A stretch of 64,000 nt of DNA from Pseudomonas nitroreducens (GTDB lineage: Bacteria > Pseudomonadota > Gammaproteobacteria > Pseudomonadales > Pseudomonadaceae). Below are positions 8,449-18,381 of the stretch, in pieces (within the stretch, counting starts at the first letter, position 1; each line of letters opens with the position of its first letter). The notes beneath the pieces are model-generated. The model ran no database searches, was not told where the DNA came from, and saw only the letters and a program-made list of their open reading frames with translations. The position numbers were made by a program, and so were the translations under genes. Location of the stretch: assembly GCF_024170165.1 (NCBI RefSeq), contig NZ_JALJXP010000003.1, positions 1-64,000 on the forward strand, read 5' to 3'.

Positions 8449-9314
8449 GCGAGGCGCTCCTTATGACGGCGCAGGCCGAAATGGTTGACGCCCAGCGACG
8501 CGACGATCACCGCACCACCCAGCGCCAGGCGCGGAAGATCAGCGGCCTCGTTCCAGATCAGCAGGTTGATCAGCAGCCCCACGGGCACGTGCAGATTATT
8601 CATCACCGCCAGGGTGCCGGCATCCACCAGGGTGCCCCCCTTGTTCCACCAGAACTGCCCCAGCGCGGTGGCCAGCAGGCCCATCCACACCAGCACGCCC
8701 CATTGCAGGTCGGTCGTTGGCAGCTTCTGCGGATTGCCGAACAGCAGCCAGCCCGGCAAGGCGATCAGCAGCGCACCGACGAAGAAGTAGCCGAAGCGAC
8801 GGTATTGCGGGATCTCCGAGGGATAGCGCTGCACCAGGTGCTTGTAGAACACCTGCCCCGCGGCGAAGGTCGCGTTGGCCAGTTGCAGCAGCAGGAACCC
8901 CTGGATGTAGTCGCCGCTGACGCCGTCGTAGCGAATGATCCCCGCGCCCAGCACCGCCACGGCCGCCGCCAGCAGCGCCCAGGCGTTGAAGCGGCGGTTC
9001 AGCGCGTCATCGATCAGTGCCACATGCAGCGGCGTCAGCACGGTGAACAGCAGCACTTCCGGCACCGTCAGCACACGGAAACTCTGGTACAGGCAGACAT
9101 AGGTAATGCCGAACTGCAGCGCGCCCGCCAGCATCACGCCGGCGATGAAGCGCGGTTCGACACCGCGCCAGCGAGTCAGCGGCAGGAACACCAGGCCGGC
9201 CAGTACCACGCGGGTCAGCACGGCAAAATAGCTGTCGACCTGCCCGGCGAGGTATTCGCCGATCAGGCTGAAGGAGAACGCCCAGAGGACGGTGACGAAA
9301 AGCAGATAAGGCAT
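8445..9314 (-). CDS. EamA/DMT-family permease (carboxylate/amine type)
   Basis: A 289-residue protein with about ten transmembrane segments, two EamA repeats and a conserved first helix (LFVTVLWAFSFSLIGEYLAG). The loop AGQVFYKHLVQRYP is characteristic of the carboxylate/amino-acid/amine DMT group. It probably exports small amino-acid-like metabolites; the substrate is not determinable. It is first of a two-gene operon with the RarD-type gene. In P. aeruginosa, as I recall, ihfB follows rpsA at this position, so this pair marks a change of gene order next to rpsA. Confidence 0.8.
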   Translation of the reverse strand: MPYLLFVTVLWAFSFSLIGEYLAGQVDSYFAVLTRVVLAGLVFLPLTRWRGVEPRFIAGVMLAGALQFGITYVCLYQSFRVLTVPEVLLFTVLTPLHVALIDDALNRRFNAWALLAAAVAVLGAGIIRYDGVSGDYIQGFLLLQLANATFAAGQVFYKHLVQRYPSEIPQYRRFGYFFVGALLIALPGWLLFGNPQKLPTTDLQWGVLVWMGLLATALGQFWWNKGGTLVDAGTLAVMNNLHVPVGLLINLLIWNEAADLPRLALGGAVIVASLGVNHFGLRRHKERLA

Positions 9315-9407
9315 GGAAAGGGCGACCGGAACGGGGCAGGCAACATAGCGCCAGTCTCAGCGTAGAGAAAGCACTGCGCGCCCGCGCCCTGCAAAAGGCA
9401 GAAACGA

Positions 9408-9433
9408 AAAAGGGCGACCGAAGTCGCCCTTTT
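9408..9433 (-). terminator. rpsA rho-independent terminator with UUCG loop
   Basis: An 11-bp stem AAAAGGGCGAC (9408-9418) / GTCGCCCTTTT (9423-9433). Read on the minus strand the loop is TTCG closed by C-G, a stable tetraloop, and is followed by a T-run. It lies about 20 bp after the rpsA stop and ends that transcription unit. Confidence 0.9.
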
Positions 9434-9454
9434 CCTTGGATGGTGAATCAGGGA

Positions 9455-11137
9455 TTAGCCCTGGTTCTCCATCTGAGCACGGATCAGATCACCGATGGTG
9501 GTCGGACCAGTGTTTTCTACGTCTTGCTTGGTGCGCAGTTCTTTCATCGCATCTTTCTCGTCATCAACGTCTTTCGACTTGATGGAGAGGGAGATGACGC
9601 GGCTCTTACGGTCGATGCTGATGATCTTGGCTTCGACTTCTTCGCCTTCTTTCAGAACGTTGCGAGCGTCTTCAACGCGGTCACGGCTGATTTCGGAGGC
9701 TTTCAGAACGCCTTCGATTTCGCCGCCCAGGCTGATGACAGCGCCTTTGGCGTCGACTTCTTTCACGGTGCCGCGAACGATGGTGCCTTTCTCGTTGAGC
9801 GAGGCGTAGTTGGAGAACGGATCGTCTTCCAGCTGCTTGATGCCCAGGGAGATGCGCTCGCGCTCCGGATCAACGGAGAGGATGACGGTTTCCAGCTCGT
9901 CGCCCTTCTTGAAGCGGCGAACGGCTTCTTCGCCAACTTCGTTCCAGGAGATGTCGGACAGGTGAACCAGACCGTCGATGCCGCCTTCCAGGCCGATGAA
10001 GATACCGAAATCGGTGATCGACTTGATGGTGCCGGAGATCTTGTCGCCCTTGTTGAAGCGGCCGGAGAAGTCTTCCCACGGGTTGGACTTGCACTGCTTG
10101 ATGCCCAGGGAGATACGACGACGCTCTTCGTCGATGTCCAGAACCTGAACTTCCACTTCGTCGCCAACCTGAACGACTTTCGACGGGTGGATGTTCTTGT
10201 TGGTCCAGTCCATTTCGGAGACGTGTACCAGGCCTTCCACGCCCTCTTCCAGCTCGGCGAAGCAGCCGTAGTCGGTGAGGTTGGTGACGCGCGCGGTAAC
10301 GCGGGTGCCTTCCGGGTAACGAGCCTTGATGGCAACCCATGGGTCTTCGCCCAGTTGCTTCAGGCCCAGGGATACGCGGTTGCGCTCGCGGTCGAACTTC
10401 AGAACCTTGACATCGATCTCGTCGCCAACGTTGACGATTTCCGACGGATGCTTGATACGCTTCCAGGCCATGTCGGTGATGTGCAGCAGACCATCGACGC
10501 CGCCCAGGTCAACGAACGCACCGTAGTCGGTGAGGTTCTTGACGATACCTTTGACCTGCTGGCCTTCCTGCAGCGATTCCAGCAGAGCTTCGCGCTCGGC
10601 GCTGTTTTCGGCTTCCAGGACGCTGCGACGGGAAACGACAACGTTGTTGCGCTTCTGGTCCAGCTTGATGACCTTGAACTCGAGCTCTTTGCCTTCCAGG
10701 TGAGTGGTGTCACGCACCGGACGCACGTCGACCAGCGAACCCGGCAGGAACGCGCGGATGCCGTTGACGTCGACGGTGAAGCCACCCTTGACCTTGCCGT
10801 TGATGACGCCTTTGACCACTTCGTCGGCAGAGAAAGCAGCTTCCAGAACGATCCAGCTCTCGGCACGCTTGGCTTTTTCGCGGGACAGCTTGGTTTCACC
10901 AAAGCCATCTTCTACCGCGTCCAGCGCAACGTGGACTTCGTCACCCACATTGATGGTCAGCTCGCCCTGTTCGTTGTAGAACTGCTCGACCGGGATGACG
11001 CCCTCGGATTTCAGACCGGCATGGACGGTGACCCAGTCACCATCGATGTCGACCACGATGCCGGTGATGATTGCACCCGGCTGCATGTCGAGGGATTTCA
11101 GACTTTCTTCAAAGAGTTCTGCGAAGCTTTCGCTCAT
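9455..11137 (-). CDS. rpsA: 30S ribosomal protein S1
   Basis: A 560-residue protein, full length for gammaproteobacterial S1. It binds mRNA on the 30S platform and helps unfold and initiate messages. Six S1 (OB-fold) repeats are visible, e.g. [42 protein letters not shown] and [22 protein letters not shown]. The start is ATG 11137 ([13 protein letters not shown]); the open frame extends 15 codons further without family support. The ribosome site is weak (only AGGT), as is common for rpsA, which S1 autoregulates in E. coli. It has its own promoter and a structured leader. It is last in the cmk-to-rpsA direction and is followed by a terminator rather than ihfB. Confidence 0.98.
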   Translation of the reverse strand: MSESFAELFEESLKSLDMQPGAIITGIVVDIDGDWVTVHAGLKSEGVIPVEQFYNEQGELTINVGDEVHVALDAVEDGFGETKLSREKAKRAESWIVLEAAFSADEVVKGVINGKVKGGFTVDVNGIRAFLPGSLVDVRPVRDTTHLEGKELEFKVIKLDQKRNNVVVSRRSVLEAENSAEREALLESLQEGQQVKGIVKNLTDYGAFVDLGGVDGLLHITDMAWKRIKHPSEIVNVGDEIDVKVLKFDRERNRVSLGLKQLGEDPWVAIKARYPEGTRVTARVTNLTDYGCFAELEEGVEGLVHVSEMDWTNKNIHPSKVVQVGDEVEVQVLDIDEERRRISLGIKQCKSNPWEDFSGRFNKGDKISGTIKSITDFGIFIGLEGGIDGLVHLSDISWNEVGEEAVRRFKKGDELETVILSVDPERERISLGIKQLEDDPFSNYASLNEKGTIVRGTVKEVDAKGAVISLGGEIEGVLKASEISRDRVEDARNVLKEGEEVEAKIISIDRKSRVISLSIKSKDVDDEKDAMKELRTKQDVENTGPTTIGDLIRAQMENQG

Positions 11138-11203
11138 GTCTATACCTGTAGTCAAAGGCTTGTAAGCCCGATTCCGCGCCACCAGCAGACACGGTCAAGT
11201 GAT

Positions 11204-11243
11204 GAAAAAGAAGCCAGCGGGATCAAGACTGGTATCCCGCCGG
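11204..11243 (-). terminator. Attenuator-like hairpin in the rpsA leader
   Basis: On the minus strand, CCGGCGGGAT pairs with ATCCCGCTGG (plus positions 11234-11243 and 11214-11223; nine Watson-Crick pairs and one G-U). It is followed at once by CTTCTTTTTC (11213-11204). This is the shape of an intrinsic terminator, but it lies between the rpsA promoter and start codon, 66 nt before the gene. Two more hairpins precede it: 11298-11320 (GTTTCGC/GCGAAAC) and 11253-11273 (GCATCCG/CGGATGC). Attenuation of rpsA or release of a ~130-nt RNA are possible roles, both inferred. Confidence 0.5.
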
Positions 11244-11341
11244 CCCCCTGTTGCATCCGCGAAATACGGATGCTCCACATTCAGATTTTGGGGGAACGTT
11301 TCGCTCAATGTGGGCGAAACCCTCCCGATATAAGGTCTGGA

Positions 11342-11370
11342 ATGGTAGCAACGGATCCCGATTGCGTCAA
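11342..11370 (-). promoter_or_regulatory. rpsA sigma70 promoter
   Basis: On the minus strand, -35 TTGACG (11370-11365) and -10 TACCAT (11347-11342) are separated by exactly 17 bp, giving a start near 11335. The leader is then about 198 nt and carries three hairpins. The promoter lies downstream of the cmk terminator, so rpsA is an independent unit. Confidence 0.8.
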
Positions 11371-11492
11371 TCGGCACCCCGGCTTCCAACACGCTTCGCG
11401 ACTCCAGCCTCAAGCGTTTATTTTCGCCCAGCCTCGGAAATTGGGAGAACCGCCCGTCAGATCCCTCCTGCGGACATCCTTACCCAAAAAGA

Positions 11493-11519
11493 AAAATCCC
11501 CGGCACGGCCGGGGATTTT
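11493..11519 (-). terminator. Rho-independent terminator after cmk
   Basis: A 12-bp stem AAAATCCCCGGC (11493-11504) / GCCGGGGATTTT (11508-11519) with a 3-nt loop and A/T flanks. It closes the gyrA-to-cmk transcription direction before the rpsA promoter. Confidence 0.9.
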
Positions 11520-11533
11520 CGTTTCCCGATCGA

Positions 11534-12223
11534 CTAGTCGGCCAGGCCCAGACGCGAAACCTCGGCGAGGATGCTGTCCACCACTTCGTCGATGCTCATC
11601 GAGGTGGAGTCCACCAGGATGGCGCCTTCGGCGGGCTTGAGCGGAGCGACGGCACGCTGGCTGTCACGCTCGTCGCGGGCGCTGATTTCCTCGGCGAGCT
11701 GTGCCTGGTCGCTGTCGATGCCCTTGCCCTTGAGCTGCAGGTAGCGGCGACGGGCGCGCTCCTCGGCGGAAGCGGTGAGGAAGATCTTCAGCGGGGCGCC
11801 GGGGAAGACCACGGTGCCCATGTCACGACCGTCGGCCACCAGGCCCGGCGCTTCGAGGAAGGCGCGCTGGCGCTGCAGCAGCGCATCACGTACCGCCGGC
11901 AACGCGGCGACCTGCGAGGCGCCGGCGCCGACCTGCTCGGTACGGATCACATCGGTGACGTCTTCGCCTTCGAGGATGATGTGCTGGCCCTGCCCGCCCT
12001 TGGCGTGGGTGAACTGCACATCCAGGTGAGCGGCCAGGACCTTGAGGGCTTCCTCGTTGGTCAGGTCGATGCCGTGGTTACCGGCGGCGAACGCCAGCAG
12101 GCGATACAGCGCACCGGAGTCCAGCAGATTCCAGCCCAGGCGCTTGGCCAGCAGACCGGCGACGGTGCCCTTGCCCGAACCGCTGGGGCCGTCGATGGCG
12201 AGGACCGGCCATTCGCCATTCAT
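11534..12223 (-). CDS. cmk: Cytidylate kinase
   Basis: A 229-residue NMP kinase that phosphorylates CMP/dCMP with ATP in the cytoplasm. Seen: the P-loop [11 protein letters not shown] (residues ~10-20), LDSGALYR in the NMP-binding region, [24 protein letters not shown] and the lid [11 protein letters not shown], then [17 protein letters not shown]. Length and motifs are those of the bacterial CMK family. Its ATG uses the last base of the tyrA-aroA stop (TGATG), so it is translationally coupled as last gene of the serC/aromatic cluster. The cmk-rpsA neighbourhood is conserved in Pseudomonas. Confidence 0.97.
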   Translation of the reverse strand: MNGEWPVLAIDGPSGSGKGTVAGLLAKRLGWNLLDSGALYRLLAFAAGNHGIDLTNEEALKVLAAHLDVQFTHAKGGQGQHIILEGEDVTDVIRTEQVGAGASQVAALPAVRDALLQRQRAFLEAPGLVADGRDMGTVVFPGAPLKIFLTASAEERARRRYLQLKGKGIDSDQAQLAEEISARDERDSQRAVAPLKPAEGAILVDSTSMSIDEVVDSILAEVSRLGLAD

Positions 12224-14448
12224 CAGTTCTTCTCCTCGGCGACACGGATGCCGGCGCCGGACGCCAACCCGAGGAAGTTCGGGAAGGAAGTGGCGACGTT
12301 GGCGCAGTCGTGGATGCGGATCGGCGCGCCGGCACGCAGGGACGCCACGCTGAAGGACATGGCGATACGGTGGTCGCCGTGGCTCCAGACTTCACCGCCG
12401 CCGTAGCTGCCACCGTCGATGATGATGCCGTCCGGGGTCGGCTCGCACTTCACGCCCAGGGCCAGCAGGCCGTCGGCCATGACCTGGATACGGTCGGATT
12501 CCTTCACCCGCAGCTCTTCTGCCCCACGCAGGACGGTGCGGCCTTCGGCATTGGCGGCAGCGACGAAGAGCACCGGGAACTCGTCGATGGCCAGCGGCAC
12601 CAGGTCTTCGGGGATGTCGATGCCTTTGAGCTTGGCCGAACGCACACGAATGTCGGCAACCGGCTCACCGCCCACTTCACGCTGGTTTTCCAGGGTGATG
12701 TCGGCGCCCATGAGCTTGAGGATGTCGATGACGCCGGTGCGAGTCGGGTTGATGCCGACGTGCTCCAGGGTCAGGTCGGACCCTTCGGCGATGCTCGCGG
12801 CGACCAGGAAGAAGGCCGCCGAGGAAATATCGGCCGGGACCTCGATCGAAGTGGCGCTGAGCTTGTGGCCGGACTCGACACGGGCCGTGGCGCCTTCGAC
12901 GTCGACCGGGTAGCCGAAGCCGCGCAGCATGCGCTCGGTGTGGTCGCGGGTCGGCGCCGGTTCGGTGGTGGAGGTTTCACCCGCGGCATAGAGGCCGGCG
13001 AGCAGCAGGCAGGACTTCACCTGAGCGCTGGCCATCGGCATGTCGTAGTGCATGCCGGTGAGTTTCTGGCCGCCACGGATGGTCAGCGGCGGACGGCCTT
13101 CGGGGCCGGTCTCGATCACCGCGCCCATTTCGCGCAGCGGCTTGGCGACACGGTTCATCGGGCGCTTGGACAGCGAGGCATCGCCGGTCAGGGTGGTATC
13201 GAATGGCTGGGCGGCGAGCAGGCCGCTGAGCAGGCGCATCGAAGTGCCGGAGTTGCCCAGGTAAATCGGGCCGGGCGGGGTCTTCAGGCCGTGCAGGCCG
13301 ACACCGTGAACGGTCACGCGGCCGTGGTGCGGGCCTTCGATGACCACGCCCATGTCGCGGAACGCCTGGATGGTGGCAAGGGCGTCTTCACCCTCGAGGA
13401 AGCCTTGCACCTCGGTCGTGCCCTCGGCGAGGGAGCCGAGCATGATCGAGCGATGGGAAATGGACTTGTCGCCCGGTACGCGAACACGTCCGGAGAGGCG
13501 GCCACCCGGCTGGGCCAGGAAAATCAGGTCATTGTTGTGCATGGCGTCCACATAGGCCCGGCGGGCCAGGATTTTGCTGAAATGCTCGCGGGCAACCCGG
13601 GCGCGGGTGAAGACGCCCATCAGTTGTTGCCCGTCCCCTTTATCGACGGCCTCGCGCAGATCATCGAGGTCGTCACGGAATACATCGAGGATGCGCAGCA
13701 CCGCCTCGCGGTTGGCGAGGAAGATGTCGTGCCACATCACCGGGTCGCTGCCGGCGATCCGCGTAAAGTCGCGGAAACCACCAGCGGCGTAGCGGAAGAT
13801 CTCCAGATTCTCGCTGCGTTTGGCCAGCGAGTCGACCAGCGTGAAGGCCAGCAGGTGCGGCAGATGGCTGGTGGCGGCGAGGACTTCGTCGTGGTGTTCG
13901 ACGGCCATCTGCTCGACATCCGCACCCAGCTCGCGCCAGAGGCTTTCGACGCACTGGATCGCGTCCGCGTCGGCATTATCCAGCGGAGTGAGGATGACTT
14001 TATGACGGCGGAACAGTTTTGCGTTCGCCGCTTCCACCCCGCTCTGCTCGGAGCCGGCGATGGGATGGCCGGGCACGAAGCGCGCCGGCATGCCGCCGAA
14101 CACCGCTTTCGCCGCACGCACCACGTTGCCCTTGGCGCTGCCAACATCAGTGAGGATCGCGTTGCCGATGTCGAGGGTGGCGAGCTCGCCGAGGACCTTC
14201 TCCATGGCCAGGATCGGCACGGCGAGCTGGATCACGTCAGCCTCGCGGCAACCGGCGGCGAGGCTTTCCTCGCAGCGGTCGACCACGCCCAGTTCCACCG
14301 CCAGACGACGGGTCTGCGGATCGCGGTCGACACCGACCACTTCCTCGAACAAGCCCTTCTCACGAATACCCTTGGCGAAGGAGCCGCCAATCAGGCCGAG
14401 CCCCACCACCACCAGGCGGCGCAGCTTGTGCGGCTGGACATCAGGCAC
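12223..14448 (-). CDS. tyrA-aroA: Fused prephenate dehydrogenase / 3-phosphoshikimate 1-carboxyvinyltransferase
   Basis: A 741-residue bifunctional enzyme. Residues 1-~300 are TyrA, which oxidises prephenate or arogenate with NAD(P)+: the nucleotide-binding loop is [15 protein letters not shown] and [14 protein letters not shown] follows. Residues ~305-741 are AroA (EPSP synthase), joining shikimate-3-phosphate and [41 protein letters not shown] and the closing LRVKESDR...HRIAMS. Such fusions are known in Pseudomonas. It overlaps hisC by 8 bp and cmk by 1 bp. Met303 (at 13542) lies near the domain junction and could act as an internal start, but no ribosome-site evidence was sought beyond this. 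Confidence 0.96.
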   Translation of the reverse strand: MPDVQPHKLRRLVVVGLGLIGGSFAKGIREKGLFEEVVGVDRDPQTRRLAVELGVVDRCEESLAAGCREADVIQLAVPILAMEKVLGELATLDIGNAILTDVGSAKGNVVRAAKAVFGGMPARFVPGHPIAGSEQSGVEAANAKLFRRHKVILTPLDNADADAIQCVESLWRELGADVEQMAVEHHDEVLAATSHLPHLLAFTLVDSLAKRSENLEIFRYAAGGFRDFTRIAGSDPVMWHDIFLANREAVLRILDVFRDDLDDLREAVDKGDGQQLMGVFTRARVAREHFSKILARRAYVDAMHNNDLIFLAQPGGRLSGRVRVPGDKSISHRSIMLGSLAEGTTEVQGFLEGEDALATIQAFRDMGVVIEGPHHGRVTVHGVGLHGLKTPPGPIYLGNSGTSMRLLSGLLAAQPFDTTLTGDASLSKRPMNRVAKPLREMGAVIETGPEGRPPLTIRGGQKLTGMHYDMPMASAQVKSCLLLAGLYAAGETSTTEPAPTRDHTERMLRGFGYPVDVEGATARVESGHKLSATSIEVPADISSAAFFLVAASIAEGSDLTLEHVGINPTRTGVIDILKLMGADITLENQREVGGEPVADIRVRSAKLKGIDIPEDLVPLAIDEFPVLFVAAANAEGRTVLRGAEELRVKESDRIQVMADGLLALGVKCEPTPDGIIIDGGSYGGGEVWSHGDHRIAMSFSVASLRAGAPIRIHDCANVATSFPNFLGLASGAGIRVAEEKN

Positions 14449-15553
14449 GGGCGAGCACCTTGGCCAGCGCTTCGAGGAAGCGGGCGTTCTCGGCCGGCAG
14501 GCCGATGGAGATGCGCAGGTGCTGGGGCATGCCGTAGCCGCCCACCGGCCGGACGATCACGCCCTCGGCGAGCAGGGCCTGGTAGACCGGGCCGGCATCG
14601 CGCTTGAGGTCCACGGCGATGAAGTTGCCCTTGGAGGGAATCCATTGCAGGTCCAGCGCGCGCAGGCCGTTTTCCAGCTGGGCCATGCCTTCGTCGTTGA
14701 TGCGCTTGCCTTCGGCCAGGTACTGCGCGTCATCCAGCGCGGCGCAGGCGGCGGTCAGGGCCAGGCTGTTGACGTTGAACGGCTGGCGCACGCGGTTGAG
14801 CACATCGGCGACCTGCGCCGAGGAGATTGCGTAGCCGACACGCAGCGACGCCAGGCCATAGGCCTTGGAGAAGGTGCGCGAGACCAGCAGGTTCGGGTAG
14901 CGCCCCAGGTACTTCAGGCCATCCGGCAGCTCTTCGCCTTCGGCGTACTCGATGTAGGCCTCGTCGAGCACCACCAGGACGCTCTCCGGAACCTTCGACA
15001 GGAAGCGCTCCAGCGCGTCCGGGCCGAACCAGGTGCCGGTGGGGTTGTTCGGGTTGGCGATGAAGACCACGCGGGTATTGGCGTCGATGGCCGCCAGCAT
15101 GGCTTCCAGGTCATGGCCCCAGTCTTTCGCCGGCACGACCTTGCCCTGAGCGCCGACCGCCTGGGTGGAGATCGGGTAGACGGCGAAGGCGTACTGGCTG
15201 AACACGGCGTTCAGTCCGGGAGCCAGGTAGGCGCGGGCCACCAGGTCGAGGATGTCGTTGGAGCCATTGCCCAGGGTGACCTGCGTGGTCTCGACGCTGC
15301 AGCGGGCGGCCAGGCGGCTCTTCAGTTCGAAACCGTTGCCATCGGGGTAGCGGGTCAGCTCGGCCAGCTCGGCACGGATGGCGTCGAGGACCTTCGGGCT
15401 GGGGCCCAGCGGATTCTCGTTGCTGGCCAGCTTGACGATGCCTGCGGGGTCGAGCTTCAGCTCGCGGGCCAGTTCATCGACCGGCTTGCCCGGCACATAG
15501 GGGGAAAGTTTCTGCACGCCCGGCTGGGCCAGGGCAAGGAAATCACAGCTCAT
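14441..15553 (-). CDS. hisC: Histidinol-phosphate / aromatic aminotransferase (HisC2 type)
   Basis: A 370-residue class I/II PLP aminotransferase. Motifs: KLASNENPLGPSP at the N-terminus, VTLGNGSNDIL, FIANPNNPTGT, VVLDEAYIEYA and the PLP lysine in SRTFSKAYGLASLRVGY. The HisC fold acts on histidinol phosphate. The copy in this cluster of pseudomonads is thought to serve phenylalanine and tyrosine transamination as well, fitting its place between pheA and tyrA-aroA; that preference is inferred from context. It starts 26 bp after cysC and its end overlaps tyrA-aroA. Confidence 0.93.
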   Translation of the reverse strand: MSCDFLALAQPGVQKLSPYVPGKPVDELARELKLDPAGIVKLASNENPLGPSPKVLDAIRAELAELTRYPDGNGFELKSRLAARCSVETTQVTLGNGSNDILDLVARAYLAPGLNAVFSQYAFAVYPISTQAVGAQGKVVPAKDWGHDLEAMLAAIDANTRVVFIANPNNPTGTWFGPDALERFLSKVPESVLVVLDEAYIEYAEGEELPDGLKYLGRYPNLLVSRTFSKAYGLASLRVGYAISSAQVADVLNRVRQPFNVNSLALTAACAALDDAQYLAEGKRINDEGMAQLENGLRALDLQWIPSKGNFIAVDLKRDAGPVYQALLAEGVIVRPVGGYGMPQHLRISIGLPAENARFLEALAKVLARA

Positions 15554-15579
15554 GGGGCATCTCTCTCGAGTGGGGCCGC

Positions 15580-16185
15580 TCAGAAGGCGTCGATGTAGCC
15601 GGCGGTCACCATGTAATTGCAGATGCGGTCGACAGCTTCCTCGACCGACAGCTTGGAAGTGTCGATGGTCAGTTCGGCGGCCACGGGCGATTCGAACGGC
15701 GAGTCGATACCGGTGAACTGTTTGAGCTCACCGGCGCGCGCCTTGCGATAAAGCCCCTTGGGGTCGCGGTCTTCGCACACACTCAAAGGAGTGGAGACAT
15801 GAACCTCGACGAAACGATCAGGCAACAGCGCGCGAACAAGCTCACGATCAGCCCGGAACGGCGAGATGAAGGCGGCAATGGCGATCAGCCCCGCATCCAC
15901 CATAAGCGCACCGACCTCTCCGACCCGACGGATGTTCTCGCTGCGATCCGCGGCACTGAAGCCCAGATCGCGGTTCAGCCCGTGGCGAAGATTATCGCCA
16001 TCGAGCAGGTACGTATGCCGCTTTGCTGCGTGCAGCCGATGATCCAGCGCATCGGCCAGCGTCGACTTCCCCGAACCGCTGAGTCCCGTCAGCCATATCA
16101 GGCACGAACGCTGGCCCTTGATACGGGAACGGTCATCACAATCGATCGCCAGCGACTGCCAGCGAATATTGCGGCGTTTGGGCAT
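15580..16185 (-). CDS. cysC: Stand-alone adenylylsulfate (APS) kinase
   Basis: A 201-residue APS kinase that phosphorylates APS to PAPS. Motifs: P-loop [63 protein letters not shown], and [38 protein letters not shown]. All are intact. The start is ATG 16185, sharing one base with the pheA stop (TGATG); the longer open frame upstream overlaps pheA and is not coding. In most pseudomonads CysC activity comes from a CysNC fusion, so a free copy inside an aromatic amino-acid operon is unexpected. GC is slightly low (58-65% in four 60-base blocks I counted). Confidence 0.93.
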   Translation of the reverse strand: MPKRRNIRWQSLAIDCDDRSRIKGQRSCLIWLTGLSGSGKSTLADALDHRLHAAKRHTYLLDGDNLRHGLNRDLGFSAADRSENIRRVGEVGALMVDAGLIAIAAFISPFRADRELVRALLPDRFVEVHVSTPLSVCEDRDPKGLYRKARAGELKQFTGIDSPFESPVAAELTIDTSKLSVEEAVDRICNYMVTAGYIDAF

Positions 16186-17282
16186 CAGAGTACGGCCTTC
16201 GGGTACGAGCCCAGCACCTTCAGGGCAACGGCTTCGCTGTTGATCTTTTCCAGCACGTCCTTGATCAGCGGGTCCTTGTGGTGGCCGACGAAGTCGATGA
16301 AGAACACGTAGGTCCACTTGCCGCTGCGCGACGGACGGGTCTCGATGCGGGTCAGGTCGATGCCGTTGTTGTGGAACGGCACCAGCAGCTCGTGCAGCGC
16401 ACCCGGCTTGTTGCGCATGGAGACGATGATGGAAGTCTTGTCGTCGCCGGTGGGCGGTACTTCCTGGTTGCCGATCATGAGGAAGCGCGTGGAGTTGTCC
16501 GGGCGGTCCTCGATCTTCTCGTGCAGCTTGTCCAGGCCGTACAGGCTGGCCGCCATGTCGCCGGCAATCGCCGCGCTGTTCCACTCGCTCTTCACCCGCT
16601 TGGCGGCGTCGGCGTTGCTCGAAACCGCCACGCGCTCGACGTTCGGGTAGTGCGCGTCCAGCCACTTGCGGCACTGGGCCAGGGACTGGGCGTGGGAATA
16701 GATGCGGGTGATGTTGCTGGTCTTGGTGTTCTCGCCCACCAGCAGGTGGTGGTGGATGCGCAGCTCGACCTCGCCGCAGATCACCATGTCGTGCTCGAGG
16801 AAGCTGTCGAGGGTGTGGTTGACCGCGCCCTCGGTGGAGTTCTCCACCGGCACCACGCCGAAGTTCACCGCACCGGCGGCGACTTCGCGGAACACTTCGT
16901 CGATGGCCGCCATCGGCGTGCTGATCACCGCATGGCCGAAGTGCTTGAGCGCCGCGGCCTGGGTGAAGGTGCCTTCCGGGCCGAGGTAGGCCACTTTCAG
17001 CGGCTGCTCCAGGGCCAGGCAGGAGGACATGATCTCGCGGAACAGACGAGCGACTTCCTCGTTGTCCAGCGGGCCCTTGTTCAGCTCCATGATGTGCTTG
17101 AGCACCCAGGCCTCGCGCTCGGGCCGGTAGAACACCGGCTTCTCGCCTTCGGGCAGGGCAGCCATCTTCACCCGCGCCACGTCGGTGGCGCAGCGGGCGC
17201 GTTCGCTGATCAGCTCGAGGATCTTCTCGTCGAGGCTGTCGATGCGTACGCGCAAAGCCTTGAGCTGGTCAGCGTCGCTCAT
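16185..17282 (-). CDS. pheA: Bifunctional chorismate mutase / prephenate dehydratase (P-protein)
   Basis: A 365-residue enzyme making phenylpyruvate from chorismate. Residues 1-~90 are an AroQ-type chorismate mutase ([23 protein letters not shown]). Residues ~95-275 are prephenate dehydratase ([39 protein letters not shown]). The C-terminal ACT domain ([18 protein letters not shown]...[12 protein letters not shown]) is the usual phenylalanine feedback site. The start overlaps the serC stop and the stop overlaps cysC, each by one base, so translation is coupled through the cluster. Confidence 0.98.
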   Translation of the reverse strand: MSDADQLKALRVRIDSLDEKILELISERARCATDVARVKMAALPEGEKPVFYRPEREAWVLKHIMELNKGPLDNEEVARLFREIMSSCLALEQPLKVAYLGPEGTFTQAAALKHFGHAVISTPMAAIDEVFREVAAGAVNFGVVPVENSTEGAVNHTLDSFLEHDMVICGEVELRIHHHLLVGENTKTSNITRIYSHAQSLAQCRKWLDAHYPNVERVAVSSNADAAKRVKSEWNSAAIAGDMAASLYGLDKLHEKIEDRPDNSTRFLMIGNQEVPPTGDDKTSIIVSMRNKPGALHELLVPFHNNGIDLTRIETRPSRSGKWTYVFFIDFVGHHKDPLIKDVLEKINSEAVALKVLGSYPKAVL

Positions 17283-18367
17283 CAGCCGTGCTCCTTCTCG
17301 AACTCGGCCATGTAGCCGACCAGGGCTTCGATGGCGTCCAGGCCCAGGGCGTTATAGATGGAGGCACGCATGCCGCCCACCGAACGGTGGCCTTTCAGGT
17401 TGAGCAGGCCGCGCGCGTCGGCGCCTTCGAGGAAGGCCTTGTCGAGCTTCTCGTCGGCCAGGCGGAACGGCACGTTCATCCAGGAACGGGCGCTGGGCTG
17501 GATCGGGTTGGTGTAGAAGTCGCTGTTGTCGATGAAGCCGTACAGCATGTCCTTCTTGGCACGGTTGCGCTGCTCCATGGCGTCGACGCCGCCCTGCTCC
17601 TTCAGCCATTCGAAGACCAGGCCGGAGAGGTACCAGGAGTAGGTAGCCGGGGTGTTGTACATGGAGCCGTTATCGGCGGCGACCTTGTAGTTGAGCATGG
17701 TCGGGCAGATGCTGCGGGCGCGGCCCAGCAGGTCTTCGCGAACGATGACCACGACCAGCCCGGACGGGCCGATGTTCTTCTGCGCGCCGGCGTAGATCAG
17801 GCCGAACTTCGACACGTCGGTCGGGCGCGAGAGGATGTCCGAGGACATGTCCACCACCAGCGGGACGTCACCGACTTCCGGAATCCAGTCGAATTCCAGA
17901 CCGCCGATGGTCTCGTTGGACGCGTAGTGCAGGTAGGCGGCGTCCCTGGACAGGTTCCATTCGTTCTGCCCGGGGATGGCGAAGTAGTCGTACTGGGATG
18001 CGCTGGCAGCCACGTTGACGTTGCCGTAGCGGCGAGCCTCTTCGATGGCCTTCTTCGACCAGATGCCGGTTTCCACGTAGTCCGCCACGCCGTCTTCGGG
18101 CAGCAGGTTCAGCGGGATCTCGGCGAACTGCTGGCTGGCGCCGCCCTGCAGGAACAGCACCTTGTAGTTCGACGGCACGCCCATCAGGTCGCGCAGGTCC
18201 TGCTCGGCCTTCTCGGCGATGGCCACGTAGTCGTCGCTACGGTGGCTCATTTCCATGACCGACAGGCCCTTGCCCTGCCAATCCAGCAGCTCGGCGCGGG
18301 CGCGCTCCAGCACCTCGGTGGGAAGCGCCGCGGGACCGGCGCAGAAGTTATAGGCTCGCTTGCTCAC
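17282..18367 (-). CDS. serC: Phosphoserine aminotransferase
   Basis: A PLP enzyme converting 3-phosphohydroxypyruvate and glutamate to phosphoserine (also used in pyridoxine synthesis). Motifs: NFCAGPAALPTEVLERA, VMEMSHRS, LFLQGGASQQF, VDMSSDILSRP and the PLP lysine in YAGAQKNIGPSG. Two in-frame GTG starts exist, at 18373 and 18367. I choose 18367 because GAGAGTGG lies upstream at normal spacing and it gives the familiar MSKRAYNF start and 361 residues. Note that the ATG spanning 18369 is out of frame. It starts about 14 bp after the gyrA stop. Confidence 0.96.
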   Translation of the reverse strand: MSKRAYNFCAGPAALPTEVLERARAELLDWQGKGLSVMEMSHRSDDYVAIAEKAEQDLRDLMGVPSNYKVLFLQGGASQQFAEIPLNLLPEDGVADYVETGIWSKKAIEEARRYGNVNVAASASQYDYFAIPGQNEWNLSRDAAYLHYASNETIGGLEFDWIPEVGDVPLVVDMSSDILSRPTDVSKFGLIYAGAQKNIGPSGLVVVIVREDLLGRARSICPTMLNYKVAADNGSMYNTPATYSWYLSGLVFEWLKEQGGVDAMEQRNRAKKDMLYGFIDNSDFYTNPIQPSARSWMNVPFRLADEKLDKAFLEGADARGLLNLKGHRSVGGMRASIYNALGLDAIEALVGYMAEFEKEHG

Positions 18368-18381
18368 ATCCACTCTCGCTA

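Noticed and set aside
11138-11290. A 42-codon open frame in the rpsA leader (M-W-S-I-R...) as a leader peptide
   Set aside because: No Shine-Dalgarno sequence precedes its ATG and it has no run of diagnostic codons; hairpins explain the conserved look of the region better.
15580-16674. A single 364-codon protein containing CysC
   Set aside because: The upstream part is out of frame with, and antisense-like in composition to, the clear pheA gene; the true cysC start is ATG 16185.
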